Translations under genes and position numbers: made by a program | Notes under the pieces: model-generated | Told to the model about the DNA's origin: nothing | The model's input: only the letters and a program-made list of their open reading frames with translations | Database searches by the model: none | DNA from: Acidimicrobiaceae bacterium | GTDB taxonomy: Bacteria; Actinomycetota; Acidimicrobiia; Acidimicrobiales; Ilumatobacteraceae | Direction of reading: 5' to 3' | Length of the DNA stretch: 64,000 nucleotides | NCBI GenBank assembly: GCA_947446815.1 | Contig: CANFGT010000004.1 | Span: forward strand, 62,001 to 126,000 | In this document: one piece after another, positions 38,460 to 47,077 of the stretch | Layout: every line of letters begins with the position of its first letter | Numbering within the stretch: the first letter of the stretch is position 1

Positions 38460-39850
38460 GTCATGGACATCGCGTTGTAGTTATTGGCGGCGGAGTCGCC
38501 GGACTTACAGCAGCGATGTCCATTATCGCGGACTCTCCAAGCCCCGTCCAGGTAACAGTTCTTGAAGCAAAAGATCATGTGGGTGGAAACATTCGCACGT
38601 CACCATTTGCTGGATTGCCCGCAGTCGACGAAGCAGCCGATGCATTTCTGGTGCGCGTTCCGCATGCGCAACAACTTGCAACCGAGCTAGGCCTAGGCGC
38701 TGCACTCACTGCGCCCACAGGTGCACACGCATCTGTCTGGCACAACGGCCTCTGCGACATTCCCGGAGATCTGTTGCTAGGGGTTCCCGCAAAAGCACGT
38801 GCATTTGCAACATCGTCGTTGATTTCGCCGCTTGGAAAAATTCGTGCGGCAATAGAGCCATTGCTCCCAAGAACTGTCGACAACGATTCGATTGGTCATT
38901 ACGTACGAAAGCGTTTTGGTCATCAGATTCACGACCGACTTGTTGATCCACTCGTTGGCAGTATTTATGCCGCCGACACAGACAACTTCTCCATGGCGGC
39001 AGTGCCGCAGCTCGCAGCATTAACCGCTGAGCGCAGCATGTTGTTAGCCGCGGGCCGTGCGCGTTCGGCAGCAACAAAGAATGCCCAACCAGGTGCCCCG
39101 ATCTTTGGTGCCCCGATACGTGGCATGGGAGCACTCATTGAAACTCTTGCGCAGCGAGCAACGTCGCTCGGTGCAAGCATCGTTCTTAATTCCCGAGTGA
39201 ACAGCATTACCAAATCAGGGCATCACTACCAAGTGCACACAAATGACAAGCAATACGACTGCGACGCCATCATTGTTGCATCGCCAGCGCGCCACAGCGC
39301 TCCCTTCATCCAGGATCTCGACAAGCGCGCAAGTGAGCTTCTTGGCGAATGGAATCACGCATCTGTTGTGCTCATTACTCTCGCCATCCCCGCAAAGGAT
39401 TGGCCAGCCAGGCTCACAGGCAGCGGCTATTTGGTGCCGAAGCCCGATCAGCGATGGGTGACTGCTGCATCATTCGGATCCAACAAGTGGGCACACTGGC
39501 GCCCGGCCGATGGCTCAATGATTGTGCGCGTCTCTCTCGGACGAGATGGCCTCGACGTTATGCATTTCGACGACGAAAAGCTTCTGAATCTCGCTCTTGC
39601 AGACATGAAGCTTCATCTGGGATTTGACATTGAACCCACAGAGGTTCGCCTGTCGCGCTGGGCGGAATCCTTCCCGCAGTACCGGCCACATCACTTTGCA
39701 CGCCTCGCAGAAATGGAACATTCACTGAGCGCTACAGCACCAGGCATCGTCTTTGCGGGCGCTAGCTACCGAGGCATCGGGATTCCCGCCTGCGTGCAAC
39801 AGGCACGCGCTGCTGGAGAGGCAATTCTTTCCCACATCTCCACGCTGTAA
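38456..39850 (+). CDS. hemY: Protoporphyrinogen/coproporphyrinogen oxidase (HemY type)
   Basis: 464 residues from ATG 38456. FAD-dependent oxidation of the porphyrinogen. The dinucleotide motif is VVVIGGGVAGLTAAMSI, followed by LEAKDHVGGNIRT; the C-terminal FAD contact is FAGASYRGIGIPACVQQAR. In Gram-positive and actinobacterial pathways the same enzyme family (CgoX) oxidises coproporphyrinogen III, which suits hemE-hemH-hemY here. Its ATG overlaps the hemH stop. A frame open to 38294 is antisense-overlap only with hemH and rejected. Confidence 0.93.
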   Translation: MSHGHRVVVIGGGVAGLTAAMSIIADSPSPVQVTVLEAKDHVGGNIRTSPFAGLPAVDEAADAFLVRVPHAQQLATELGLGAALTAPTGAHASVWHNGLCDIPGDLLLGVPAKARAFATSSLISPLGKIRAAIEPLLPRTVDNDSIGHYVRKRFGHQIHDRLVDPLVGSIYAADTDNFSMAAVPQLAALTAERSMLLAAGRARSAATKNAQPGAPIFGAPIRGMGALIETLAQRATSLGASIVLNSRVNSITKSGHHYQVHTNDKQYDCDAIIVASPARHSAPFIQDLDKRASELLGEWNHASVVLITLAIPAKDWPARLTGSGYLVPKPDQRWVTAASFGSNKWAHWRPADGSMIVRVSLGRDGLDVMHFDDEKLLNLALADMKLHLGFDIEPTEVRLSRWAESFPQYRPHHFARLAEMEHSLSATAPGIVFAGASYRGIGIPACVQQARAAGEAILSHISTL

Positions 39851-39860
39851 AGATGTAGAG

Positions 39861-40355
39861 ATGCGTCGCATCGCCATCTTTCTCACAGCCATGGCATGCA
39901 TCATTCCCACTTCTGTTGCCCATGCACGCACCCAGACTCAACGCACTCCCACCATTGCTTCGGATGATGCGTCCATCGGAACCCTCTCAATTCCCCGCAT
40001 CAAAGTGACCGCCTCGATTTTCGTGGGAATCACCGACGTTCAATTCGATGAAGGTGTAGGTGAATGGCCTGGCAGTCCACTCCCCGGAGCTCGAGGAAAC
40101 ATCGTCATTGGGGGCCATCGAACTTCTGGTCATCGCCCGTTCGCCAACATCAACAAATTAAAAAATGGTGATGCCATCTATCTCAGTCGTGGCGCGCGGA
40201 CATACAAATACGTCGTTTCCAAATCAATGGTTGTTGCAAAGACGACGATCTGGATCACCAAACCAACTCCCACGGCAACTTTGACTTTGTTCTCGTGCCA
40301 CCCCCCCGGAAAGACGAGCCACCGTTTCGTGATTCGTGCGACATACGTTCCTTGA
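39861..40355 (+). CDS. Sortase, class E-like
   Basis: 164 residues. Signal sequence MRRIAIFLTAMACIIPTSVA, then a sortase beta-barrel: LSIPRIKVTASIFVGIT near the start, catalytic His in IVIGGHRTSGH, Cys in TLTLFSCHPPGKTSH with Arg in SHRFVIRATY. The TLxxC-type active site matches actinobacterial class E sortases. Likely anchors or processes surface proteins outside the cytoplasm. No LPxTG-like substrate was recognised in the window. It overlaps the lnt start by 1 nt (TGATG). Confidence 0.88.
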   Translation: MRRIAIFLTAMACIIPTSVAHARTQTQRTPTIASDDASIGTLSIPRIKVTASIFVGITDVQFDEGVGEWPGSPLPGARGNIVIGGHRTSGHRPFANINKLKNGDAIYLSRGARTYKYVVSKSMVVAKTTIWITKPTPTATLTLFSCHPPGKTSHRFVIRATYVP

Positions 40356-41794
40356 TGAAAAGAGCAGTTGCGCCATTCGCAGCAGGACTTTTAGTTGCGA
40401 TCTCAATGCCTCCATGGGGTTGGTGGCCCCTTGCACTTGTCGGTATTGCTTGGTACGGACGAATCGCTGAAGAGCGGCGTGACGAACAGGCATTCATCAC
40501 TGCTTTCATTTTTGCGCTCGGTTGGTTTCTTCCGCCGCTTGCGTGGATGTGGTTTCTTACTATCCCTGGCTATTTCCTCGCCGTGGCACTCTTCGCATCT
40601 CTCCATGGAATTGCAGCAGTAATTGCACACAAGCTTGGAAATACACAACGTTCACATATTTCCGCACTGATTATTTGTCATGCATTAGTTGAAACGCTTC
40701 GTTTGTCATGGCCATTCGGCGGCGTACCTCTTGCGACTCTTTCAATTTCGCAAGCATCAAGTCCCATCGCTGCATTGTCTCCCTATGTCGGAGCTATTGG
40801 CATCTCTGTTGTTGTTTTATGGATATCGCTCACGCCGCGAAAAATCCGTGTGATTGCAATTGTTCTTGTATTCATTGGTCTTGCAAATGGATGGGACGGA
40901 ACATCCGACACAACACAAAAGGTGCAGCTCGCTTTTGTGCAAGGTGGCGGTCAACAAGGCACACACGCCATCAACACCGACCCGAAGATTGTCTTCAATC
41001 GTCATCTCGCAGCGACACGACTATTACACCCATCCACAAAACGCACTGCTGTGATCTGGCCCGAAGATGTCATCGACATCAACGACAACAAGAAGTTCAT
41101 TCATAGTCCAGAATTTGATTCGGTTCTTGCGGAATCACAACGACTGAATGTTCCCATCGTTGTGGGCATTACAGAAGACGTCGTACCCAACACGTTTACT
41201 AACGCCGTTGTCGTTGTTAACCCCGATGGTCGTGTCTCAAGTCGTTACGACAAAGTGCGTCGAGTTCCTTTTGGTGAATACATGCCCGGAAGAGATCTTT
41301 TCGCTGCCCTCGGAATCACCACTCGTCTCTTGCCAAGAGACGCAGTTGCAGGCGACACTCGTGCATCCATCGAGATTGCTGGAACAATCGTTGCGGTCCC
41401 TATCTCGTGGGAGGTCTTCTTCGGAGGACGCACAAATGAAGGTGTCGCCGATGGCGCGGGATACATCATTAACCCAACGAACGGCGCCAGTTACACCGGA
41501 ACCCTTCTGCAAACCGAGCAGATTGCTGCGTCGCGTCTTCGTGCCCGCGAACAGGGTCGCTGGGTCGTGCAGGTATCTCCCACTGGTTTCAGTGCCTTCA
41601 TCGGACCAGATGGTCATGTCTATGACCGAACAGCAGTGTCAGAGCGATCAGTAGTCGAGCGCACCTTCGCTGTACGAACAGGACGCACGCCCTACTCGCG
41701 TTTAGGGAATGGGGTCTACATTGCCCTGCTCATCGCAGGATTCTTTCTCCTGGCCAGGCGTCGCGCCCGAGCCATTCGGCGGGGTGCCAGTTAG
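40355..41794 (+). CDS. lnt: Apolipoprotein N-acyltransferase with Cys-to-Ser active-site change
   Basis: 479 residues. Eight or so membrane helices, then a nitrilase-like domain. The catalytic triad of Lnt is Glu, Lys, Cys. Here Glu237 (VIWPEDVI) and Lys300 (YDKVRRVPFGEYMPGRD) are seen, but the nucleophile position reads Ser351 (VPISWEVFFGG) instead of Cys. The DNA is clear, so either a sequencing-neutral lineage change or an altered mechanism. Its neighbours are the sortase (1 nt overlap) and a glycosyltransferase 12 bp downstream. Confidence 0.88.
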   Translation: MKRAVAPFAAGLLVAISMPPWGWWPLALVGIAWYGRIAEERRDEQAFITAFIFALGWFLPPLAWMWFLTIPGYFLAVALFASLHGIAAVIAHKLGNTQRSHISALIICHALVETLRLSWPFGGVPLATLSISQASSPIAALSPYVGAIGISVVVLWISLTPRKIRVIAIVLVFIGLANGWDGTSDTTQKVQLAFVQGGGQQGTHAINTDPKIVFNRHLAATRLLHPSTKRTAVIWPEDVIDINDNKKFIHSPEFDSVLAESQRLNVPIVVGITEDVVPNTFTNAVVVVNPDGRVSSRYDKVRRVPFGEYMPGRDLFAALGITTRLLPRDAVAGDTRASIEIAGTIVAVPISWEVFFGGRTNEGVADGAGYIINPTNGASYTGTLLQTEQIAASRLRAREQGRWVVQVSPTGFSAFIGPDGHVYDRTAVSERSVVERTFAVRTGRTPYSRLGNGVYIALLIAGFFLLARRRARAIRRGAS

Positions 41795-41806
41795 CCTCAA
41801 TCGCCT

Positions 41807-43093
41807 ATGTCAGGCGCGTACGACCCCAACGGCCCTTTGCGCATTGCGTATCTCACCTATCGAGGGAAACCGCACGTGGGTGGCCAGGGTGTGTACACCC
41901 GTCACCTCACCAAGGCGCTCGTCGACCTGGGCCATTCAGTCGAAGTATTCGGTGGCCAGCCCTACCCCGTGCTTGACGACCGCATTGAGATGCACAAGTT
42001 GCCAAGCCTCGATCTCTTTAACGACCAGTACCCCGGTCGTATCCCTGGCTATTGGGAAATTAAAAGTTGGCCCGACTTCGTTGAAATGGTCCGTTTGTTT
42101 CGTGGGCAATTTGCCGAGCCGCTCACATTCAGCAAGCGCGTGTACGGTGAACTAAAAACTCGCGTCAATGATTTTGATCTCGTGCATGACAATCAGTGCC
42201 TCGGCTATGACATCTTGAAGATCGAAAAGATCATCCCCACCATCGTGACTTTGCATCATCCCATTACGCGGGACCGCGAGTTGGAGATGACGCATGCCGC
42301 AACGCCGAAGCGTCGTCGATCTTTAAAGCGTTGGTATTCCTTTGTTGAAATGCAAGGACAAGTTGCCAGCAAGATGCCCCGCATTGTTGTGGTGAGCGAG
42401 AACAGCATTAACGACATCAACAAAGACATGGGTGTTGAGCGCGACCGCATGCGTCTTGTTCCTGTCGGCGTCGATCCTGATCTGTTCAAGCCTCTCAACA
42501 ATGTTGCTCGTAAGCCAGGCCAACTCATCACCACTGCATCTGCCGACGTTGCACTCAAGGGTCTTTCTTTCTTGTTGGAAGCAATGGCACAGTTACGCAA
42601 AGAGCGTGACGTACGCCTAACCATCATTGGCAAGCCACGTCCTGGCCACAGCATGGACCTCATTGAGTCATTGGGCCTCAAACCACACATCGACTTCGTG
42701 TCCGGTGTCAGCGATGAGCGCATTGTTGAGTTATATGCAGAAGCAGAACTCGCAGTCGTCCCCAGCCTGTATGAAGGATTCAGCCTTCCGGCCATTGAGG
42801 CGATGAGCACAGGCATCTGCCTTGTTGCAACTGACGGTGGAGCGCTTCCCGAAGTCACAGGTACTGACGGTGAAACTGTTCTGCAGTGCCCCGCCGGAAA
42901 TGCAGAAGCGCTCGCTGCTGCCATTCGCCGCGGTCTTGACAGTGCAGAACTTCGAGCGCGTGTCGGCGAAGCCGGACGTCAGCGTGTTGTGTCACGTTGG
43001 AGTTGGAGGCACTGCGCTGCACTCACAGTCGATCAGTACCGCGAAGTCCTCGAGATGCCACACAATCAAGCCAAGCTGCAGAAGCGGGGATAA
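41807..43093 (+). CDS. Group 4 glycosyltransferase (GT-B)
   Basis: 428 residues, GT4 fold. N-terminal Rossmann half: RIAYLTYRGKPHVGGQGVYT (GGQG acceptor loop). C-terminal nucleotide-sugar half: VPVGVDPDLFKPL, LTIIGKPRPG, and the E-x7-E signature in PSLYEGFSLPAIEAMSTG. Retaining transfer of a sugar from an NDP-sugar is expected; sugar and acceptor are unknown. It overlaps nothing but lies 12 bp after lnt, and the next gene follows 4 bp later, so it heads a glycan-type unit. Confidence 0.9.
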   Translation: MSGAYDPNGPLRIAYLTYRGKPHVGGQGVYTRHLTKALVDLGHSVEVFGGQPYPVLDDRIEMHKLPSLDLFNDQYPGRIPGYWEIKSWPDFVEMVRLFRGQFAEPLTFSKRVYGELKTRVNDFDLVHDNQCLGYDILKIEKIIPTIVTLHHPITRDRELEMTHAATPKRRRSLKRWYSFVEMQGQVASKMPRIVVVSENSINDINKDMGVERDRMRLVPVGVDPDLFKPLNNVARKPGQLITTASADVALKGLSFLLEAMAQLRKERDVRLTIIGKPRPGHSMDLIESLGLKPHIDFVSGVSDERIVELYAEAELAVVPSLYEGFSLPAIEAMSTGICLVATDGGALPEVTGTDGETVLQCPAGNAEALAAAIRRGLDSAELRARVGEAGRQRVVSRWSWRHCAALTVDQYREVLEMPHNQAKLQKRG

Positions 43094-43097
43094 CTCC

Positions 43098-43835
43098 ATG
43101 CTCACTATTCGATTCAATACTCTCGGTCTTCGCCCCGGCGACAAATTCCTTGACGCTGGTGCAGGCTTCGGTCGTCATGCCTTCGAAGCAGCGCGTCAAG
43201 GCGCCACTGTCTATGCACTTGACTGGGCACAAGAAGAAGTGGTCGGCACACGCGCGGTTTTTGGCGGCATGGTGCATGAACATGAAATCCCTCGTGCCAA
43301 CTTCGGAGGAGTCCTTCGCGGTGATGCAACTCGTTTGCCATTCCCCGATAACACCTTTGATTGCGTCGTCACATCTGAAGTTCTCGAACACATTCAAGAT
43401 GACGTCACCGCAATCTCCGAATTACACCGCGTACTCAAGCCAGGCGGATCATTGGGCGTCACCGTTCCCACATGGTGGCCAGAAAAAATCAACTGGATGT
43501 TATCTGATGAATATCACGCACCAAAGAGCGTTGGCGGCCACGTGCGCATTTACTCTGCAACAGAGTTGAAAGCAAAGCTTCGTTCTGCAGGTCTTGATGT
43601 TCGCGCATCACATCACGCACATGCATTGCATTCCCCGTACTGGTGGTTGAAATGCGCCGTTGGTCCCCGCAATGACGATCATCCGATGGTCGCGAAGTAT
43701 CGCAAACTTTTGGAATGGGACATCATTGAAGGTCCAAAGTCCATGCGCATCGCTGAGCGAGTTCTCAGCCCCGTCATGGGTAAGAGCTTCATCGTGTATT
43801 CCACAAAGCCAGTAACTGCGGGTGTGCACTCATGA
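43098..43835 (+). CDS. Class I SAM-dependent methyltransferase
   Basis: 245 residues from ATG 43098. SAM motif I is FLDAGAGFGRHAFEAA, motif II acidic ALDWAQ, then DATRLPFPDNTFDCVVTSEVLEHI and the LHRVLKPGGSLGVTVP post-motif. The protein overlaps the next gene by 4 nt (ATGA). A frame extending back to 42822 merely overlaps the glycosyltransferase and is rejected. Acceptor unknown; a sugar or lipid methyl group is plausible from context. Confidence 0.88.
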   Translation: MLTIRFNTLGLRPGDKFLDAGAGFGRHAFEAARQGATVYALDWAQEEVVGTRAVFGGMVHEHEIPRANFGGVLRGDATRLPFPDNTFDCVVTSEVLEHIQDDVTAISELHRVLKPGGSLGVTVPTWWPEKINWMLSDEYHAPKSVGGHVRIYSATELKAKLRSAGLDVRASHHAHALHSPYWWLKCAVGPRNDDHPMVAKYRKLLEWDIIEGPKSMRIAERVLSPVMGKSFIVYSTKPVTAGVHS

Positions 43836-44905
43836 CCATGCGCATGCCGCACTTGCCCGGCATCCTCACAACGGCTGACCTTGCGAAAACAGCTGATTCC
43901 ATTGAGGCTTTACAGCTCTCTAACGGAATGATTCCGTGGTATCCGAATGGTCATTGTGACCCGTGGAACCACGTAGAGACTGCGATCGCTCTCGACATCA
44001 TGGGTCGTCATGATGCTGCGTTCGCCGCATACACCTGGCTTGCAAATAATCAAGATGCAACGGGTTGGTGGTTCAACTACTACATGCCCGATGGTTCCAT
44101 TGAAGATCGCAAACTCGATACCAACGTCACTGCATACATCGCAGTTGGCGTCTGGGCACACTGGATGTGTACACGTGACACCAAAGCTGTCGCAGCACTA
44201 TGGCCCACCGTGCGCAAGGCGCTCAATTGGGTGATGGACATGCAACGCCACGACGGAACTATTACTTGGGCTCGTGAGGTTGACGAAAAACCGTGGGACT
44301 ATTCACTGCTCACTGGTTGTTCTTCAATTCGACATGCATTGCATTGCGGTGCAGCTTTAGGAGATCTGTTGAATGACCCGCAGCCGCAATGGACATCTGC
44401 AGCTGACGCCATTGATCGCATCATCAACACAGATCTCACTGCATTTGAATCAAAAGACCGTTGGGCCATGGACTGGTACTACCCCGTCCTCACCGGCGCG
44501 ATGACGGGCGTGCGTGCAAAAGCTCGACTCGCAGAGAGTTGGGACAAGTTCGTTCTCGATGATCGTGGCGTGCGTTGTGTGTTTGACGAACAATGGGTAA
44601 CAGCAGCCGAGACAAGTGAATGTTCGATTGCTCATTGTGCGGCAGGTGACCGCGAAACAGCACGTGAGTTGTTGCTGTGGACCATGCCTCACCGTCGCGA
44701 AGACGGTGCGTATTGGACGGGCATTGTGTATCCGTCGGATCCCGATAAGACAATGGTGCACTTCCCCGCCGACGAGTACAGCGCGTACACAGCAGCAGCC
44801 ATCATCATGGCGGCAGATGCAATTAGCGGTGGTTCGCCTGCGTCGTCATTGTTCACGAAACCCATGGCGCGCAAGAACGCACACCTTCAAATCTCTGCGC
44901 TCTAA
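43832..44905 (+). CDS. Alpha/alpha-toroid protein (six-hairpin glycosidase- or prenyltransferase-like)
   Basis: 357 residues, helical repeats rich in Trp and aromatic motifs: SNGMIPWYPNGHCDPWNHVE, TNVTAYIAVGVWAHW, WVMDMQRHDGTITWARE, and a later Asp/His cluster (SECSIAHCAAGD). Such alpha/alpha toroids occur in terpene cyclases, prenyltransferase-like proteins and GH15-type glycosidases; the acidic pair needed by GH15 enzymes is not assignable by eye. Coupled to the upstream methyltransferase (ATGA). Function unknown; glycan or isoprenoid processing is inferred. Confidence 0.7.
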   Translation: MTMRMPHLPGILTTADLAKTADSIEALQLSNGMIPWYPNGHCDPWNHVETAIALDIMGRHDAAFAAYTWLANNQDATGWWFNYYMPDGSIEDRKLDTNVTAYIAVGVWAHWMCTRDTKAVAALWPTVRKALNWVMDMQRHDGTITWAREVDEKPWDYSLLTGCSSIRHALHCGAALGDLLNDPQPQWTSAADAIDRIINTDLTAFESKDRWAMDWYYPVLTGAMTGVRAKARLAESWDKFVLDDRGVRCVFDEQWVTAAETSECSIAHCAAGDRETARELLLWTMPHRREDGAYWTGIVYPSDPDKTMVHFPADEYSAYTAAAIIMAADAISGGSPASSLFTKPMARKNAHLQISAL

Positions 44906-45541
44906 TTAGATGCGGCGCAGAATGCGCAACGAGCCTTCAACACCCGTCTCTTCAAACAATCCACTTGCAATCGCTGGCAAGTAGATGTTCTCATAGGGAG
45001 GACGGCCACCATCCGCTGGGTCAGGGAACACATCATGAATCGCAAGTGTTCCACCACGCGCTACACGCGGTGTCCATAACTCGTAATCAAGAGTTGCAGG
45101 CTCGACACCATGTCCACCATCAATAAATAAGAACGCCAATTCTGTTGTCCAATTGCGAGCCACTTTCGGCGAATCACCAACGACAGCAATCACGACATCT
45201 GTAAGGCCTGCATCAACAATCGTGGCGCGAAAACGCGGCAACGTATCCATTCGGCCTGTGCGTTCGTCCACAAGATCTGGCTCATGCCATTCCCACCCTG
45301 GCTGATTCTCTTCGCTGCCCATGTGATGATCAACGGCATACAGCGCGCGCCCAGAGTCACGTGCAGCGCCACCTAACCACACCGTGGAACGACCGCAATA
45401 GGAACCCACTTCAAGAAATGGTCCTGCGGCATTTGATGCAGCTATAACGGCAGCGTCGTATAGCGCGTCACCTTCGTTCTCTGGCATGAATCCGCGTGCC
45501 GCTAACGCATGTTCACGCAATGTTGAATTCAGACTCACCAT
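44906..45541 (-). CDS. Class I SAM-dependent methyltransferase (Methyltransf_24-like)
   Basis: 211 residues from ATG 45541 (a TTG at 45550 could add three). SAM motif GPFLEVGSYCGRSTVWLG, then LFIDGGHGVEPATLDYELW and GGTLAIHDVFPDP, the aspartate-histidine segments of Methyltransf_24/CmcI-type enzymes. Convergent with the toroid gene, stops abutting with no gap. It overlaps the nitroreductase stop by 7 nt, so the two minus-strand genes are coupled. Substrate unknown. Confidence 0.83.
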   Translation of the reverse strand: MVSLNSTLREHALAARGFMPENEGDALYDAAVIAASNAAGPFLEVGSYCGRSTVWLGGAARDSGRALYAVDHHMGSEENQPGWEWHEPDLVDERTGRMDTLPRFRATIVDAGLTDVVIAVVGDSPKVARNWTTELAFLFIDGGHGVEPATLDYELWTPRVARGGTLAIHDVFPDPADGGRPPYENIYLPAIASGLFEETGVEGSLRILRRI

Positions 45542-46194
45542 GTATCCCAATGAATAATGCTGTCGGCATCTGGACGAGCAGCAGATTTAAAATCAGTGCC
45601 CTTGGTGTACGCAAGTGGCGACAAACACGCTTGCTGCACAGTGTCAAAGGGAATACCAACGATGTCAGCGACTTGCTGTTCCATCATGAGATGAACAGTG
45701 GTCCATGCAGTGCCTAAACCACGTGCGCGTGCAGCCAACATGAAACTCCACATGGCGGGCAATACATTGCCCATCATTGATGCAGCCATCATTGCGGGGG
45801 CGCCTTCAACGCGTGAGCCCACGTTGCAGGCAAGTACTAATGCAGGCGCATCACCCATGTGCTCACCAAGAAAGTCAGCCGATGATGCTGATCGCGACTG
45901 TTGAGCATTCTCCGCATCATTGCTCTTCTCGATAGAACCGATGTAGATGCCATCGAGTGATCGGTAGATCTCGTAGCACTGGCGATACACCTCACCGATT
46001 GCCTTGCGTTTTGCTTCATCACGCACCACAACAAACTGCATCGTCATGTTGTTGGAACCTGATGGTGACTGCATTGCAATCTCCACACATTCTCGGATGA
46101 CGGAATCCTCCACGGGGCGATCAAAGTCCAAACGCTTTCGTACTGCACGAGTTGTTGTGAGTAATTGGTCAGCATCCAACGGTAAAAGAGCCAT
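45535..46194 (-). CDS. Nitroreductase-family FMN oxidoreductase
   Basis: 219 residues. FMN-binding N-terminus TTRAVRKRLDFDRPVEDSVI with AMQSPSGSNNMTMQFVVV; C-terminal LAARARGLGTAWTTVHLMME. Family members reduce nitro, quinone or flavin substrates with NAD(P)H. The start diverges from tesB with 22 bp between start codons. Substrate cannot be told. Confidence 0.88.
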   Translation of the reverse strand: MALLPLDADQLLTTTRAVRKRLDFDRPVEDSVIRECVEIAMQSPSGSNNMTMQFVVVRDEAKRKAIGEVYRQCYEIYRSLDGIYIGSIEKSNDAENAQQSRSASSADFLGEHMGDAPALVLACNVGSRVEGAPAMMAASMMGNVLPAMWSFMLAARARGLGTAWTTVHLMMEQQVADIVGIPFDTVQQACLSPLAYTKGTDFKSAARPDADSIIHWDTW

Positions 46195-46204
46195 GAAACG
46201 ACCC

Positions 46205-46210
46205 TACTAT
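46205..46210 (+). promoter_or_regulatory. -10 element of a probably leaderless tesB transcript
   Basis: TACTAT fits the actinobacterial TANNNT -10 and lies six bases before the ATG at 46217, placing the transcription start at or near the A of the start codon. No strong -35. The only upstream space is 22 bp from the divergent nitroreductase start, so a leaderless mRNA is the simplest reading. Confidence 0.5.
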
Positions 46211-46216
46211 GGGGTG

Positions 46217-47077
46217 ATGGCCAGCCCTCTTGACGCACTTGTATCCCTGCTTGACCTAGAAGTCATTGAAGTCAACATCTTTCGAGGGAATTCCCCTGAA
46301 GAAAATGCGGTGCGAGTCTTTGGTGGACAAGTCGCTGGACAATCACTTGTTGCTGCCTCACGCACGGTGGACGAACCATCTCGACATGTCCATTCATTGC
46401 ACGCCTACTTTTTGCGACCTGGAGACCCGGGTGCACCCATTCTGTACGAAGTTGATCGTCTACGTGATGGCCGCAGTTTCACAACACGTCGCGTTGTCGC
46501 CATTCAACACGGCGAAGTCATCTTCAACCTGCAGGCAAGTTTCCATGCGTCAGAGCCCGGCCTTGATTGGCAAATTTCCGCGCCATTGAATCTTCCGAAC
46601 CCAGAGACTCTCCCCGACTTCAAGACCCGAATGGAACCATTCAAGGAGCAGATGGGCGAATGGTACGACAAGCCTCGCCCTATTGACCTTCGTTACATCA
46701 ACGGCTCGCCATTTGAACGCCAAGGCGTTGAAAGCAATGGTCAACAAGTGTGGTTGCGAGCCGATGGTGCATTGCCAGAGGATCCCGTTCTCCATGCGTG
46801 TATTGCCACCTATGCCAGCGACATGACTCTTCTCGACACCACGTTGTTGCCTCACGGCTTGGGCTGGAATGAGGGCGGCGTACAGATGGCCAGCCTCGAC
46901 CATGCGATGTGGTTTCATCGACCATTCCGTGCAGACGACTGGCATCTGTACGATCAGCGCGCGATTTCCACGTCGAATGCTCGGGGTCTCGCTGGTGGAT
47001 CTATTTACACAAAGGATGGCCACCTTGCCGTCACTGTTGTGCAAGAGGGTCTTATTCGCGTGAAGCCTGCCGAATAA
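46217..47077 (+). CDS. tesB: Acyl-CoA thioesterase II
   Basis: 286 residues, double hot-dog fold. N-terminal VFGGQVAGQSLVAASRTV and C-terminal DHAMWFHRPFRADDWHLYDQ are the two TesB signatures, with the catalytic Asp in the second hot-dog. Releases free acid from acyl-CoA. The upstream frame (to 46004) overlaps the divergent nitroreductase and lacks homology, so ATG 46217 is chosen. Its stop overlaps the next start by 1 nt (TAATG). Confidence 0.93.
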   Translation: MASPLDALVSLLDLEVIEVNIFRGNSPEENAVRVFGGQVAGQSLVAASRTVDEPSRHVHSLHAYFLRPGDPGAPILYEVDRLRDGRSFTTRRVVAIQHGEVIFNLQASFHASEPGLDWQISAPLNLPNPETLPDFKTRMEPFKEQMGEWYDKPRPIDLRYINGSPFERQGVESNGQQVWLRADGALPEDPVLHACIATYASDMTLLDTTLLPHGLGWNEGGVQMASLDHAMWFHRPFRADDWHLYDQRAISTSNARGLAGGSIYTKDGHLAVTVVQEGLIRVKPAE

